Source: Polytrichum commune
Lineage: Eukaryota; Streptophyta; Polytrichopsida; Polytrichales; Polytrichaceae
Length of the DNA: 64,000 nt
Direction of reading: 5' to 3'
Assembly: GCA_950295325.1 (NCBI GenBank)
Contig: OX485804.1
Coordinates: 372,001-436,000, forward strand
In this document: positions 1-11,742 of the stretch, in pieces
Layout of the letters: the number at the start of each line of letters is the position of its first letter
Position numbering within the stretch: position 1 is the stretch's first letter
Made by a program: the position numbers and the translations under genes
Notes under the pieces: generated by a model
Seen by the model: the letters and a program-made list of their open reading frames with translations, nothing else
What the model was told of the DNA's origin: nothing
Databases searched by the model: none

Positions 1-174
1 CACTGAAGGATATTGTATTAAGATCTTTGAAACACAGAAGGACACTGTATAGGGTGTAGTACACGGCTTTGGACATCGAGGAACACATAAGCACTGGGAA
101 GAACATGGATATCATTAACGACTTCACTAACATGACAACCAAAAGACACGGCTAGTAATAGAAGCACATTAGTA

Positions 175-3100
175 CTATGTAATATGCACTGATTTTTTAC
201 GCCTTCGCGACGACATCTCCAAGAAACTTTGATGCCGTTTGAGAGAATTGTCGCCCATCCTTTCAGGAAAAGAACTCGTCATAGGAGAGAATTCCATTTT
301 GGCGACCCCCCTCGCAATCAGCTGGGTTTGCTTACCTCGTATATGCCTCAAGTCTGCAAGTAAGTAATCTTGGAGCGTTGGATACTCGTCGGCTGTCCTC
401 GTCAAGTCAATGTATATGTCATGCGCCTTGGTTTTAGGCCCAGACTGTGATAGCCGCTCTTGTGATAGGTCGATTGGATTTTTGGCGTCTCCCAATGGTA
501 TATTGGTGATCATGTCATTAGAATTGTGAGAGTCAATGACAATTGGGTCTGCAGGCCCACCTGAGATGTGTCCTTCATCGTCGCGAATATGTAATATATT
601 GTCATGTAGGTCTGTGTCGAGAGGAATTGGCTGCTGAGTTGGCCTTGCGAAGCACTGCGACAAGGGAGTTGCACGGTCAATGCCATGTTTGGTGCCTGCT
701 TCACGAAAAATGACGCCATCCTCAACATCCGGGTGCAGCATTTTGAAGACCTTCACAGTATGTTTGCATATCATGCCCTCTTTTGCGATGGGACAATCAC
801 ATTGGGCCCACTCGGAGTCCGGAGAATGAATGGTCCAGACTTTGGGTCGGTTGTTAATGGATCCAACATAAGCAACATCTTCATCCGGGCAAATGAGGAC
901 GTTTGTATTAGGTATGGCATTGGCCCTGATTATTGCTGTTACGACAATACCTTCTTGTTTTGTGTTGCGTATGAATCCAAACGCCTTGCACTGCACACCA
1001 TACCAATAGTGTGTAAGAACATCTCCCATTAGGTGATAGATTAGCCAATCCATGCGCCTTCCCACAAACCTCTCCTTTGAAGAATTGAGAATATTTTTCA
1101 AATTGGAGTGGTATGATTCAATGGCAGCGTTTGTGTTTTGGCCAGCATGTGGAATGCGTCGTACTGCAGCACACCACATTGTTGTTTTGGATCTCCAAGT
1201 GTCATTCATGTACTTCATGAATGCTACAGCCCGCGGTCTGGTGTTCGTTATTGTATCAAGTTGTCGGACAGCCCAATCGACTGGGTCTTCATCAACCTTG
1301 CACCCCCTACCATACATTATGTCTCCAAGCATCTGAAGAACAGTGGCCCTCTCAACAACTGCAGATATCTTCTTCACTGCATTCTCAGCCCAAGACTTGC
1401 GGACGTGCCATTGACACAGAAATATTTTGGCCTCCGGCCATATGATGCTGTACAAGAACAACAGTAGTTTAAAACAGCAGGTTCGTATAATTGTGCATGA
1501 AAGACATATATGGGACAATGAATATCAAAGAAAGTGAGGCAAGACCATGAATACCTCAAAGTATTGATTTTTGCCTGGGCATTGTCGACAACGATCGAAG
1601 AAGGTGCCCAATCTCGCTTGAGTGTGTGAACTCTATTTTGAAGTGCTTCAAGAACAGGGTGCAAATCTTGTTCGCGAGTGCGGGATATGACAAAGAATGC
1701 CACAGGTATGCCATTTCTCCACTCATCAAATACCATGATTGTGTACAGCGGATACTGGAATACGACAATGTGTGGATTATATAAACTAGAAGGTTTGCAA
1801 TGACTACTGCGAATTTTGAATAGACAAAGTACTGAATGAATAACCTTGAAGGACACGGAATTGGAAGTATAAGAACCATGAAGAACACTGAATGACATGA
1901 AAAATCAAAGGACACTGAGATATGGCTTACCCTAGTTTGGCTTGTCCCAAATGTAGAATCAATAGAGAAGGCACTATTGTGTCCAAATTTCACCATCATC
2001 TCCAACTGCCACCCAGATTGGACAGCAAGAGTGAAAGGGGAGTCGTTTTGCACTTGTGAATTAATGTCCAACAAGGAATGTTCTTGATAATAGAACACAT
2101 TTTCAGGGTTTTCCATAACCCACATTCGCACGCTTATAGGGTCGGACGGGTGTTTTTCCCAAAGCTCCTCCGCTCGCTTTCGACAAATGTTTCTCACATC
2201 AACCGGCAACAAGAATGTATCGCGGGTGACAGCACCATTAGAAAGGGCCAACTCTCGTACTTCCTTTGTGTGTTGTTGCATGATCTGAGCAGGAGAAAGT
2301 CCTAACGCATGCATTTGAGTTATTTTCTGCTTCAATTCTTCTTAAAGTCCAGCGCCTAGTGCATACCTAGTCCCACTAACCATTGTGCCATGGCAGAGCT
2401 CTCCGTGGAGATTCAAATGTTCGGTGTTCTCATATATCAACACACATAAAGCACCATCGAGGTACGGCTGTTTTGCCACAAAGGCCCGTTGACACCCTCG
2501 CTTGATGGAGTTTCCAGCCATGGTTTTCCCAATACGCTTCACCATTGCTACAGATGTTTTGTTCACAGGAAATGAATCATACTCAGGTACAACCTTCTTT
2601 CCTCGTTTTTTCTTCTGTGTATGGATGTTCTTCTTCCTTTTTGTCTGTGTGTATTTCATCAGCATTTGCATGTCCTGCGGGACAATTCCTGTCTTGTCTT
2701 CAGGACCAAAGTTGCATCTGTACCTGCTAGGCTGCATGAAGAGGATGATGCAATGCATGAGTGGTGTATACTTTGTACAATCCTGGGTGAGTATTAATCA
2801 TATCTGTAGTATAGATGGTGTTCAATGAAATCTGGGTGATATTTGAAAATCAATTAAGAATCACAAAACAATCTAAGGAAGGACATTGTGGAATGATTGA
2901 CATATTATGAATTGCTTACATATCGAAGGTGATTGTTAATCATGTATGTAGTATAGATGGTGTTGAATGAAATTTGGGTGATATTTGAATATCAATTCAG
3001 AATAACAAAGCATTATAGGGAAGGACATTGTGAAAAGAAATAGATATTCTGCATTGAGTACCTGTGTTTACAGATGTGAACCCTAAATGCTGGGAAGACC

Positions 3101-3542
3101 TACTTCCTGTGCAGTAATGACACCCTAAAACCCTGAAGGACATGGATTATCATAGCAAATCAATTTTGAAAAGGACAAACCTCACAACCATAGCTGCACT
3201 ATTTGCACGAGGGGACCTTAATGAATTGGCTGCAGTAACCCTAATGATTTCTTTGGTGAACTTGCAGGGATAGAGAGGGTGGTGTTGCTCTCCTTGAATG
3301 AAATCAGGGAGCCTATCCCATAAAATGACTGCCAACATCGATGTCATGTATTTTCCCTTCCCATGCGTCACATGCTTTGTCCATACCAAGTCTTGGAAGC
3401 AAAATTCACCAATAGGGGGGTTTTGGACTTGGTCTCTCATCTCCATGATGAGGTCAAGCTGCTTGGCCTGATCTGCAACAAGGTCTGTTTGGTGCAGATC
3501 ATCGTCCACATTCCATAATGAGTCAAGTCCGCCATTTGCCAT
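175..3542 (-). pseudogene. MULE (Mutator-like) transposase with SWIM zinc finger, one in-frame stop
   Basis: Four exons can be joined with GT-AG introns in consistent phase: 3542-3181, 2723-1931, 1754-1555 and 1447-175, about 875 codons starting at ATG 3542-3540. Exon 2 has a Cys/His-rich stretch (KRGCQRAF, then LHGELCHG) placed like a WRKY-GCM1-type DNA-binding domain, and the first candidate catalytic Asp (FSIDSTFGTSQ). Exon 3 has the second Asp (IVVDNAQAK). Exon 4 has the candidate Glu (NAAIESYH) and a SWIM finger, CDCPIAKEGMICKH, after the MULE core. This order matches autonomous plant MULE transposases, which cut and paste DNA in the nucleus. A TAA at 2344-2342 lies in frame in exon 2, so this copy should not make full-length protein. 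Exon 1 is the least certain part. Long MULE terminal inverted repeats were not found; the left end probably lies outside the window. Confidence 0.85.
2787..3032. repeat. Two direct copies of a ~105-bp unit in the MULE locus
   Basis: Positions 2787-2891 and 2929-3032 are diverged direct copies, each running from a TTAATCAT-type start through GTAGTATAGATGGTGTT to GGAAGGACATTGTG. The period is 142 bp. Both lie in the proposed first intron of the MULE gene. The GAAGGACA motif also recurs elsewhere in the first 4 kb. Confidence 0.8.
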
Positions 3543-6051
3543 TGGAGAAGGTTGATCACTTACAAATCATATGTGCAGATGATAAATGAACCTGCTGATA
3601 AAGGCTGAACCCTAAACTATGTAGACATGAATATCTGCATCACTTGTATTGCTGCCACTCTATGTGTGTATGAGCAAAACCTAAACTCAACATGTTTATG
3701 CTGGTTGAGAGTTGGGTGTGATTCAAAAAGTTCAGCAAGCATCAGAATGCTAAACATGCATGAGGAGTTAGAGGATCAAGCATCATAATGAAAGTGAATG
3801 TGGTGGGTTCTAACAAACCACCCTATCAATCCACATAGCACATCACAGACAGCATAGACATCACAACGTAGTAACCCGAAAACACGAAAGAGCACACTGG
3901 CTCCATATGATCCAGATCTCAGATCCGGAAAACCCGGAAGGACATGATCTGAAGTAATGACATGATCCGGAATGACATGACTGGAATGACATCATCTGAA
4001 TGACATGAACTGCCCATCTGTATGTCAATCGTGTTGCCGTCTTTCCGTCTATCGCATGGATGAAAAGACACTGGATGTAAACGGCTGACGTCACTGAACG
4101 GGCAGGGGCGCCGGGCAGCTTCTGACCTGTCAGGGTCCCCCTACAAAAGCTCGTAGGGGGTACCATATTGTCTGCCAAAGACTTCCTATGTTCTAAAAAG
4201 AGTTCCTATGTCTTAAAAAAGAACCACTTAAAGAAAGAACTCCATCTCGCATCAGGATCCCCTCACATAGGCCGGCTTTCTGTGAGGTAGGGTCCCAATG
4301 TTGATTATTCTGAAAAACACATCAGAAACAAGATGTCTTTCTTTGAAGGTCTTTATGTAGAAACTTCTTGGGGCCTTCCTATGAATACATGACATCTAGC
4401 CCAACACACAAGACTCTCTCACTTCATGCTCCAAACTGACATCAGATGTTGCAAAACGCCCTTTTGCATTATGCAGAACGTTCAGTTGGACACCATACTC
4501 TAAAACAGAGAAACCAGTGGAGCTTTCTATTCCAATGACAACCTTATTCCAATGTCTACCACACAAGAAACTCACTTGATGCTCCAAGTGACATTAAAGA
4601 CGGTTCAGAAACTGCAGAACTCACAAGATAGCTAATTAGCTGATTCAAGATCACACTTAGAGTCTGTAAGACACAGATCTTTTAAGGCGTCTTTATATGC
4701 AAATAACGCTTCAAATGACCCCATCGGAGGCCCAAGGTCCAGCAAGATTCTCAATTTATACTCCCAACTGATATTATGCAAGAATAATTCATCTATAATA
4801 TCAACACCATGTTGTGCTCATTACCAGCTGTAGGTGTTACTCAGGTGCTAAAATATCAACACCACACAGCCTGCTGCATGCCTAAATCAAGTACTTTAAT
4901 ATTTTATAAGGTGCTTAGATTTCATGTGAACATCTTGACATAAAATCCCATTTTCTCAAAGATTCACAGAAGACTTGAGAATATCACAGAAAGACATGGT
5001 GAACTGTACGCAATATTCCTCTGGACACCTTCAAATTGTCTTGGTCAAATGGTCTTGGTCTCTGTATCCACCCAGTCTCCTGTACGGACATCTTCAGACC
5101 AGAGTCTATGTCGAATTCCAGGTTTGATTATTATACTTATCATCTGCAAAATGCAAAAAAAACAGGCTAACTCTTGAGAAAACAATTTTCTGACACATTT
5201 ATGCTAAATTTGGAAATACAATCACAGAGAAAATTATGAGCTTCCGTAATAGACCCCTCTGAGTGTTGTCATAGGATGAGTGCCACCCAGTTTACATAGA
5301 AACAATCTTACATCAAATAGAACGCTCCTTGACAAGAGCACATACAGACTACAACACAATAACTTAGGGTATGACCAGTGCAATCACATCCAAGAACATT
5401 GAATGTACAGCAGACATTGAAGAAACAAAATATCCTGCTGAGTATCGACAGTCATACAGCACTTACAGATACAGGTAATCAGTGAACAACAAAATAAATA
5501 TCCAGAGAGATAATCACTCCAGAGATTTGAGGATATCATTCACAATCTAAAGCAAGGAAAGGGATTGAGAATAAGAATGAAATTGAATACAAACGAACAT
5601 GCAGCAATAGCCAAATGGTGGCAAGCCATCTGACCAGGGGCCATCCACAACAATCTGCCCAGCAGACACCACCTTCCACGACATTCCCACTGAGTTCATC
5701 AGTTCCCAATAGTGGATCCTAGTCTTGATTTTCTGATATATTTTCAGAGGTAACAGGAAGACTCAAGCAAATTGTTGTCTAGGATGTCTACCGAAACCTC
5801 AATTTCAACGCAAGGAAAGCAGGAGAAACAAAAGTGAAAATTTAATTGCTTCAAGGAAGCACCCTATCTTTGCTAAGAGGGGTTTGACAAGCTCTCATAT
5901 CAAGAAACTAACAAAAAGATTTATGAATGTTTGAAACACTCTAAAAGCAGTTCCAAAAAGAGAACCAACTTTAGAGAGAACACCTCTCTCTAGTTCAACT
6001 CATGAGACAAAGTTTACTTCAAAAAAACAAAAGAATAGAAAGTGAGCTTAC
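3543..6051. other. Non-coding stretch with short tandem motif and a hairpin
   Basis: No supported gene. Positions 3945-4012 hold a short degenerate tandem repeat of a GAATGACATGA-like unit. Positions 4137-4160 form a perfect 8-bp stem (CCCCCTAC / GTAGGGGG) with an 8-nt loop. A possible minus-strand exon-like open stretch lies around 5600-5735, but no family or splice context could be assigned. Confidence 0.5.
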
Positions 6052-7203
6052 ATTCAAAGACAGCCAGCCAATCTTCTTCCTCCCCATCAGGAACTTCTGG
6101 TGATACCCTGTAGTAATCTTCACGTGTAATGGGAGGAACTACACTGAGACTTGCAGTGTTTCTCTGTGCTTGCTTATCAGCTAAGATCTTCTCCGTCTCG
6201 TCTGTACGCAAGGGGGCCAGAAGATATTCTTCCTCCACATCACGAACTTCTGGTAATACACTGTTGGCATCTTCACGTGAAATGGGACGAACTACACTGA
6301 GACATTTGTCAATGTGCTCCAGCAAAGGCACCTGCATCACATCCACATTGAATACTGAATACCTCACAAGAAATCTCAATAGAGTAGAGGATGATAAGAA
6401 CTAGGTTTCCTAACAGGGGAATTTTGACAAGCTCCCCTCTTACGAATCCATTTAGTCACATCACAATGCGATCAACTGCTGACACGAGACACAACTCTAG
6501 CTACACTTTAGCATGGTGACAAACCTCAATGTCCTTGTTGATTGTATCATGGTTGGTGCAAGTCTTGTTTTTCTCATGCAGCTGTGCTTGCAAATCAGCT
6601 ACGATCTTCTCCAACTTCATAATACGATTGTTGGACCACTGTAAAAGATCGCCATTCTCAACTATCTCAGAATGTTGTGAAATCGTTTGTCTTGAGAACT
6701 CAGCCTCCCTTTCTCCAATCTCCATCTCGTCCGGACGAAAGAAGGCCAGATGATTTTCTTCCTCCACATCACGAACTTCTGGTATTATCCTGTTGACATC
6801 TTCACATGAAATGGGAGGAGTTACACTGAGACATTTGTCACTGTGCTCCTGCCAAGGTACCTGCATCACATCCACATCGAATACTGAATACCTCACGAGA
6901 AATCTCAATAGAGTGTAGGATGATAAGAACTAGGTTTCCTGAAAGGGGAATTTTGACAAGCTCCCCTCTTAAGAATCCATTTAATCACATCATAATGTGA
7001 TCAACTGCTGACACGAGACACAACTCTAGCTACACTTCAGCACGGTGACAAACCTCAATGTCCTTGCTGATTGTATCATGGTTGGTGCAAGTCTTGTTTT
7101 TCTCATGCAGCTGTGCCTCCCTTTCTCCAATCTCCATCTCGTCCGTACGAGAATCAAGCACTACATGAACAGATTGAACACGCTTTTTGTACAAACTCAG
7201 CAC
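6052..7203 (-). CDS. Hypothetical multi-exon locus with a tandemly duplicated exon
   Basis: Three exons with good splice sites are visible: 7203-7054 (50 codons), 6860-6525 (112 codons) and 6331-6052 (93 codons plus 1 nt). The first two are symmetric phase-0 exons ending with almost the same 25 residues (...HEKNKTCTNHDTI, then KDIE), and the last two start alike (VP..EH.DKCLSV). The pattern SV.PPI..ED...PEV.D.EEE occurs three times. Composition is charged and coiled-coil-like, for example EKIVADLQAQLHEKNK. I do not recognise the family. A start codon and the 3' end are not identified; the gene may extend upstream of 7203 and downstream of 6052. The locus may be a fragment. The DNA repeat beneath it has a 529-bp period. 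Confidence 0.45.
6190..7150. repeat. 529-bp tandem duplication covering exon and intron
   Basis: Sequence around 6195-6590 recurs at 6724-7115 with an offset of 529 bp and high similarity through coding and intron parts. A third, partial copy abuts at 6061-6190, and the second copy is followed at about 7113 by a junction that skips roughly 120 bp of the unit. Copies differ by scattered substitutions and indels, so the duplication is not a recent assembly artefact. Confidence 0.85.
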
Positions 7204-7960
7204 CTACATCCCACATTCATAAACAAACCTCATAAACAAACCTTTATCAAGAGTTCAATGGCAGAATACTTACTTTATTAGATGACACTCCAGGTAATTC
7301 TCACAATCGACATCCACTCCTCAGAGTACGACGATGAAGGAGTTTTGTGGATTCACAGACTGAGACCTGTGAATTCTACAACCTGGTCGATGCACAAAAT
7401 CCATTTTAGGGTTTATTCAACTCCAGTATAAGATATGGTCAAAGCCCCTAAAATTTCCCACACCCCTTCAAACTATGAATCTCCTCAAATTTCTGCTCAC
7501 CGACTACAAAATCTTCCGCACCAAACCCAAAAGTCTCACATTAGGTTTCTGCGATAGATCTTCTAGACTCGTATAGAAGAGATATCCATGAAGAGTACCT
7601 GATTTGAGGGTCTGAATGTGAGTTGAGGGTTTTCCATATTGGGTCACTGGAAGCAGAGAAAAATACAAATTCCTATTGGTTGCCAGTTCATTTACCAAGT
7701 GATTCACCATGGGGAACCAACATGTGGATTGTTGCTGGTGGCGAGCAGGGTATATGACTCCGAAGTAGGTTAGTCACCGCAACACTTAGATCCTTCAGAA
7801 ATGGATAGCAATTGTGTGCGCACATATAAGAGAGCAACCTCCGCCAAGAGGACTTCTCCTTTGTAATTGTGCAATCACAAGCTTGTCCTGGAGCCATACG
7901 GTGGCATGGATCTCTTGTTATTTCCCCTATTGCTAAAGGTTTTTGTCATAGGAAGGGAGT
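7204..7960. other. No assignable gene
   Basis: Short open frames occur on the minus strand near 7504-7897 but lack a recognisable domain. A donor-like AATAAA/GTAAGT on the minus strand near 7276 could mark an upstream exon of the duplicated-exon locus, which is inference. Confidence 0.3.
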
Positions 7961-8529
7961 ACTACACCATGTGTGGTAGTTAGTGTCACATGCATAATAA
8001 TGTCACTTATTCTATTTTGAGGCATATGCTAGGTTACACTAATGATCAACAACTCAACCATTAGTGTCACCTCATGACACTTGGAGTTCAAGTGCGCTTG
8101 CTACTATATTGGCTTGAGTTTGTTCCATAGTGTTATGAGCATGGTGTTATGAGGGTGTACTATCAATGCACTATCTTACACAATGGTCTAGAAGTTGACT
8201 AAAGTGTACACACATGACACTTGACATTGATATGCTCAAGAATACCTTCCTCTTGCATACTAAAATATGAACACATGACACTTGTCACTAGTAGGCTCAA
8301 TAATATCTTCCCCTTGCGTACTAAAACGCAAAACTATCATCTTAATCATCCAATGTGTTGTGTTTAATGTCATAATGTAAATCATTTTTCACATTAAAAA
8401 GTTAATAAATTGTGACAAAGAGTATCATATTGGCAATTAGCGAATGTGACACTTTTGAGACATCTAAGCATCTAGGTTAGGCGCTTCGCAAATAGTGCCC
8501 GTGACACTAAATACCATACACGGTGTAGT
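7961..8529. mobile_element. MITE, family A copy 1 (569 bp)
   Basis: The ends are 29-bp imperfect inverted repeats with three mismatches. The left end reads ACTACACCATGTGTGGTAG then TTAGTGTCAC; the right end, on the minus strand, reads ACTACACCGTGTATGGTAT then TTAGTGTCAC. No ORF is present, so it is non-autonomous. A 61-bp internal direct duplication lies at 8212-8333. No clear target-site duplication was found. The superfamily is uncertain; the right end preceded by C (CACTAC...) would suit CACTA, but the left end does not have it. Confidence 0.8.
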
Positions 8530-8667
8530 GCTTATGAATTAAAAGTTTCAAAATGAAATAAGGGACCCGCCTACGAAACAAGGAAACTGTATAGAAATAT
8601 CCCTCACACATGTAGACTCCTCTGAAATACAAGGTCACAGTACCTCACAAACACGTCAACAATATCT

Positions 8668-9171
8668 TCATTGGGCACACTTAAGTATGTCACGAAAACT
8701 GACCTCGTCCATGTACTTCTCCCATGTCTCGAAGATGAAGTCTTTGTACATCTGCGGCACAGGGTCTGCTTTCTTGGCAGGAGTGTACTCATTCAGAAAG
8801 CTAACTAGGGTTTCCGGTAACTCGGGCAACTTTTGGAAAACCTCGCCGAGGCTTCGGAGGTCCATGTCCTGGAACTCTCTCCCTCCCTTGGTGCGCTTCC
8901 GGCCCCCATAATGAGTAATGAGTTCAACCAAAAAGTTTGCCTTAACCAAGCGCAACTTCTCAGTAGGACTTATTCGGTGGGTGAACCTCCCGATGGCTTT
9001 CCCCTTATGTTGCACCCTCATTTGCACTTGGCTATCTTCAGGGCGAACCGCAAAATATTTACCGTTAGGAGCCTGGTTCTTATCATCTCCTTCCTCCACA
9101 GTGCCATTTTGACTCCCCTCGCGGAACGCGAAGTTGTCTCTCAAACAGGGTCTTTTTGATGCGCTTGACAT
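8668..9171 (-). CDS. Hypothetical protein, 167 aa
   Basis: The ORF starts at ATG 9171 (MSSASKRPCLRDNF) and ends at TGA 8668. It is charged and globular-looking, with segments such as EKLRLVKANFLVELITHYGG and RKRTKGGREFQDMDLRSLGE. I do not recognise a domain. A good donor (GACGAG/GTCAGT) at 8704/8703 gives an alternative model in which the first 156 codons are an exon spliced to an unseen downstream exon; the MITE at 7961-8529 would then sit in or beyond that intron. Either the short ORF is complete or this is the 5' exon of a longer gene. Confidence 0.5.
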   Translation of the reverse strand: MSSASKRPCLRDNFAFREGSQNGTVEEGDDKNQAPNGKYFAVRPEDSQVQMRVQHKGKAIGRFTHRISPTEKLRLVKANFLVELITHYGGRKRTKGGREFQDMDLRSLGEVFQKLPELPETLVSFLNEYTPAKKADPVPQMYKDFIFETWEKYMDEVSFRDILKCAQ

Positions 9172-11066
9172 CCTCTAGTTAGGAAAGAAGATAATCTGTG
9201 ATGGCAAGGATGGAGTTACGAGGATGCCAAACCCTAAACCTTCCAAATGAAATTTTAGCTCCTGCAACCGATTTCTGAACCGGAATCACTCTAAACCGCT
9301 ACACAACCACATACACACACTCGAATAACACACCACCAATTCTCATTTCGATAACACGCAAAGGATCTAGCTGGATTCACAGATTTTTCTCCAAAATCTT
9401 CACAGAATCTAGCATTCGGATTGAACCGGGCAGGTTGATGAAACACGACTTAAGACCAAACCCAGGCTCTCATGCAGTGATCCTCTGACCCTCCCTGCCC
9501 ACAACAGGGTGACTTATCCTTCCATTTCCGTTTTCTTGCAACCGCGGGGACTCCTCCCAATAATCCTCGCATTCCCGAAGAGACGCTGCGCTTCTCTCGC
9601 AATGACGCAAGAGGAACTTGACCGCGAATAACTTGCACAACTCGCACACACGACTAACAACAAATTTGGCAATAGCGCAGCTTGGCCTTCCCAAGGAGGA
9701 TGATTCACAAGATGTTGCAATTCACTAGCGTGAAATTAGAAACAAATCGCACAGGGCGAGAGCAGTGACAGTGTTTAAGCTTAAGACAAGCCTTGCAGGG
9801 TAAGGCATTGCCGCAGACGAGTGTTAAGTCCGTCGGCAGCCAAACTTAGCACTAATCTAAGTAGTGGAGCAGCCTAAACCCACGATTCCGGGATTAGCTC
9901 GCCGACTCTTGGGAGAACTCCAAGTGGCACCTACTCCTCCTCAAAAGTGCATCATTGCACGCACATGTTTTGGGACTCATCGGGCATCCTTTCCACGGCG
10001 ACACTCGGTAGGTAAGTATCTCTCTCATTTACTTCTGTTCTTCATTCCTCTTTCCATGCCGCTGCTACCTTTGCGTTTCACTTAGCCTATTTAGATAGTC
10101 ACTTTCACTGATTTTCTCTTCTTAAAGAGATTTCCAATACAAAACCAAATCAATGCAGCTTGAAAGGTCTTCACTTAGACTAGCTTAAAATCAAAACAAT
10201 TTCAAAAGAAATTACCCAATGAATCAACTTCAGTATAAGTCAACAAAGTGGTTGCATTTTTTGGGGACGAAAAAAGAAAAATTCAAAACCTTCGTTGGGA
10301 ATGGATAAGGATAGTTTGTAGAATGAAAACGTAATATAATAGAATCGGCTAATCACGACAGCCGCATATAAAATTAAATGCACATGTCAAGACAATAACT
10401 TGACAAGGTAATCCAAACTAGTTTTGTCCACTACAGGAGAAGGTTAAGGTGATTTTGTCTTATTCAAGAGATGACATAACCTATAAAAAATCCTTCTTGA
10501 ATTAACAAAGCCTATAATGTATTTAGGCAACCAATTATATTAAGCCACTGCGCCATCCTATCCTAGACTATTATAAATTATAATCTAATTAAGGTAATTT
10601 GAGCCATTGCATGATTGAAATAAATGTAGACCTTAGATTTATGAGGTTTGACATTTATAGTGGACATTCAAGCCATATATCAAACTCTGAGGAGGTGTTT
10701 TGAAGTTTTTTTCCCACTTTGACGCATGGTAATACATTCAAATAAGAGACTATCACTTTTCTATTACGTCGTTGATTTAGGTTTGAATTTAAAATATTCC
10801 TTGAATACTAATTTCAACATTGAGGTTAATTCATTTTTAAGCCATATTTCAATAGTTATGCTTTCGCATCTTTCCAATATTTTGAAATCTAATTAGCTTG
10901 TTTCAAATATTTTAATATTAGTATACAAGAACATTTGTGATAGTATAATATAAGTAAATATATTATAAACCATATCCAACTTTGTTGCCTAAATCAAGTT
11001 ATATATATATAATCTAACTTCCAAATTGGTTTCTTGTGCCTTATTCATGTCTATCCTTATGATAGT
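9172..11066. other. Non-coding stretch
   Basis: Positions 9172-9850 are less AT-rich and may be leader or promoter of the 8668-9171 ORF. Open frames at 9450-9720 overlap in all three minus frames and show no domain. From about 10090 the sequence is AT-rich with no supported gene. Confidence 0.5.
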
Positions 11067-11456
11067 GCACGGGGAGGTCACTCCATTGTCAAGTTGAACA
11101 CCATGTGCGAACAAAGTTTGCTATCCCTATATTACATGCCACAAATAATTTTAAAATTTATGAACTTTTTTTATATATTTTTTGAAATTTATAGTCATCT
11201 TCATTTTTGTAGTAATGTTTTTAGTTCAATTCTAGTTAGAAATGGTATGTTTTATAAAATTTATAAATTAAAAAATCATCAAATTTAGTTTCCTTATTTT
11301 ATAATGTAATAGGGACCATGAATATCTACTCATGAAAAAAAATTGATAAAATTTTGACCCATTTTGGTGATGCTTTATGTAAAAAGTAGAGTTTTTTACA
11401 TGTAAAGTGTTCGAACGTGGTTGTTCAACTTTACAATGAAGTGACCTCCCCGTGCG
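11067..11456. mobile_element. Foldback/MITE-like element (~390 bp)
   Basis: The arms 11067-11115 and 11411-11456 are inverted copies: the left begins GCACGGGGAGGTCACTCCAT and the right, on the minus strand, GCACGGGGAGGTCACTTCAT, with similarity continuing for about 45 bp through AAGTTGAACA. The interior is AT-rich without a real gene. Target-site duplications were not identified. Confidence 0.7.
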
Positions 11457-11584
11457 GTAGTGGTACACATCTCGCAACGTCCACAAAGATGTATTTCACA
11501 AACTCAAACCTATATTGTCATGAACCCACATGTTGAGCCACCGTAATCTATTTTCTCATTATTATCAAGAGATTTAATAAGGAA

Positions 11585-11742
11585 TTTACTAAGTGATTTT
11601 TCAAGGGCTTTACCGAGGTATTTACCAAGTGATTTAGTGAGTGATATACCAAGTTATTTACCATATTATTTAGTGAGAGGCTTGCCAAAGCATTTAGTTA
11701 GTGATTTAGTGAGTAACTTACGGAGTCATTTGCCAATTGATA
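11585..11742. repeat. Degenerate 12-bp minisatellite, about 13 units
   Basis: Units alternate between TTTACCAAGTGA-like and TTTAGTGAGTGA-like 12-mers. Because 12 is a multiple of three, one plus frame stays open and reads as a tetrapeptide ladder (SDIP SYLP YYLV RGLP ...), part of a 69-aa ORF at 11637-11846. No gene context supports translation. Confidence 0.8.

Noticed and set aside
7961-8529. Assignment of the MITE family to CACTA
   Set aside because: Only one end shows CACTAC, and no 3-bp target duplication could be matched.
9450-9720. Three overlapping minus-strand ORFs of 65-74 aa
   Set aside because: All three frames are open over the same stretch, none has a domain, and the composition is typical of a leader or promoter region.
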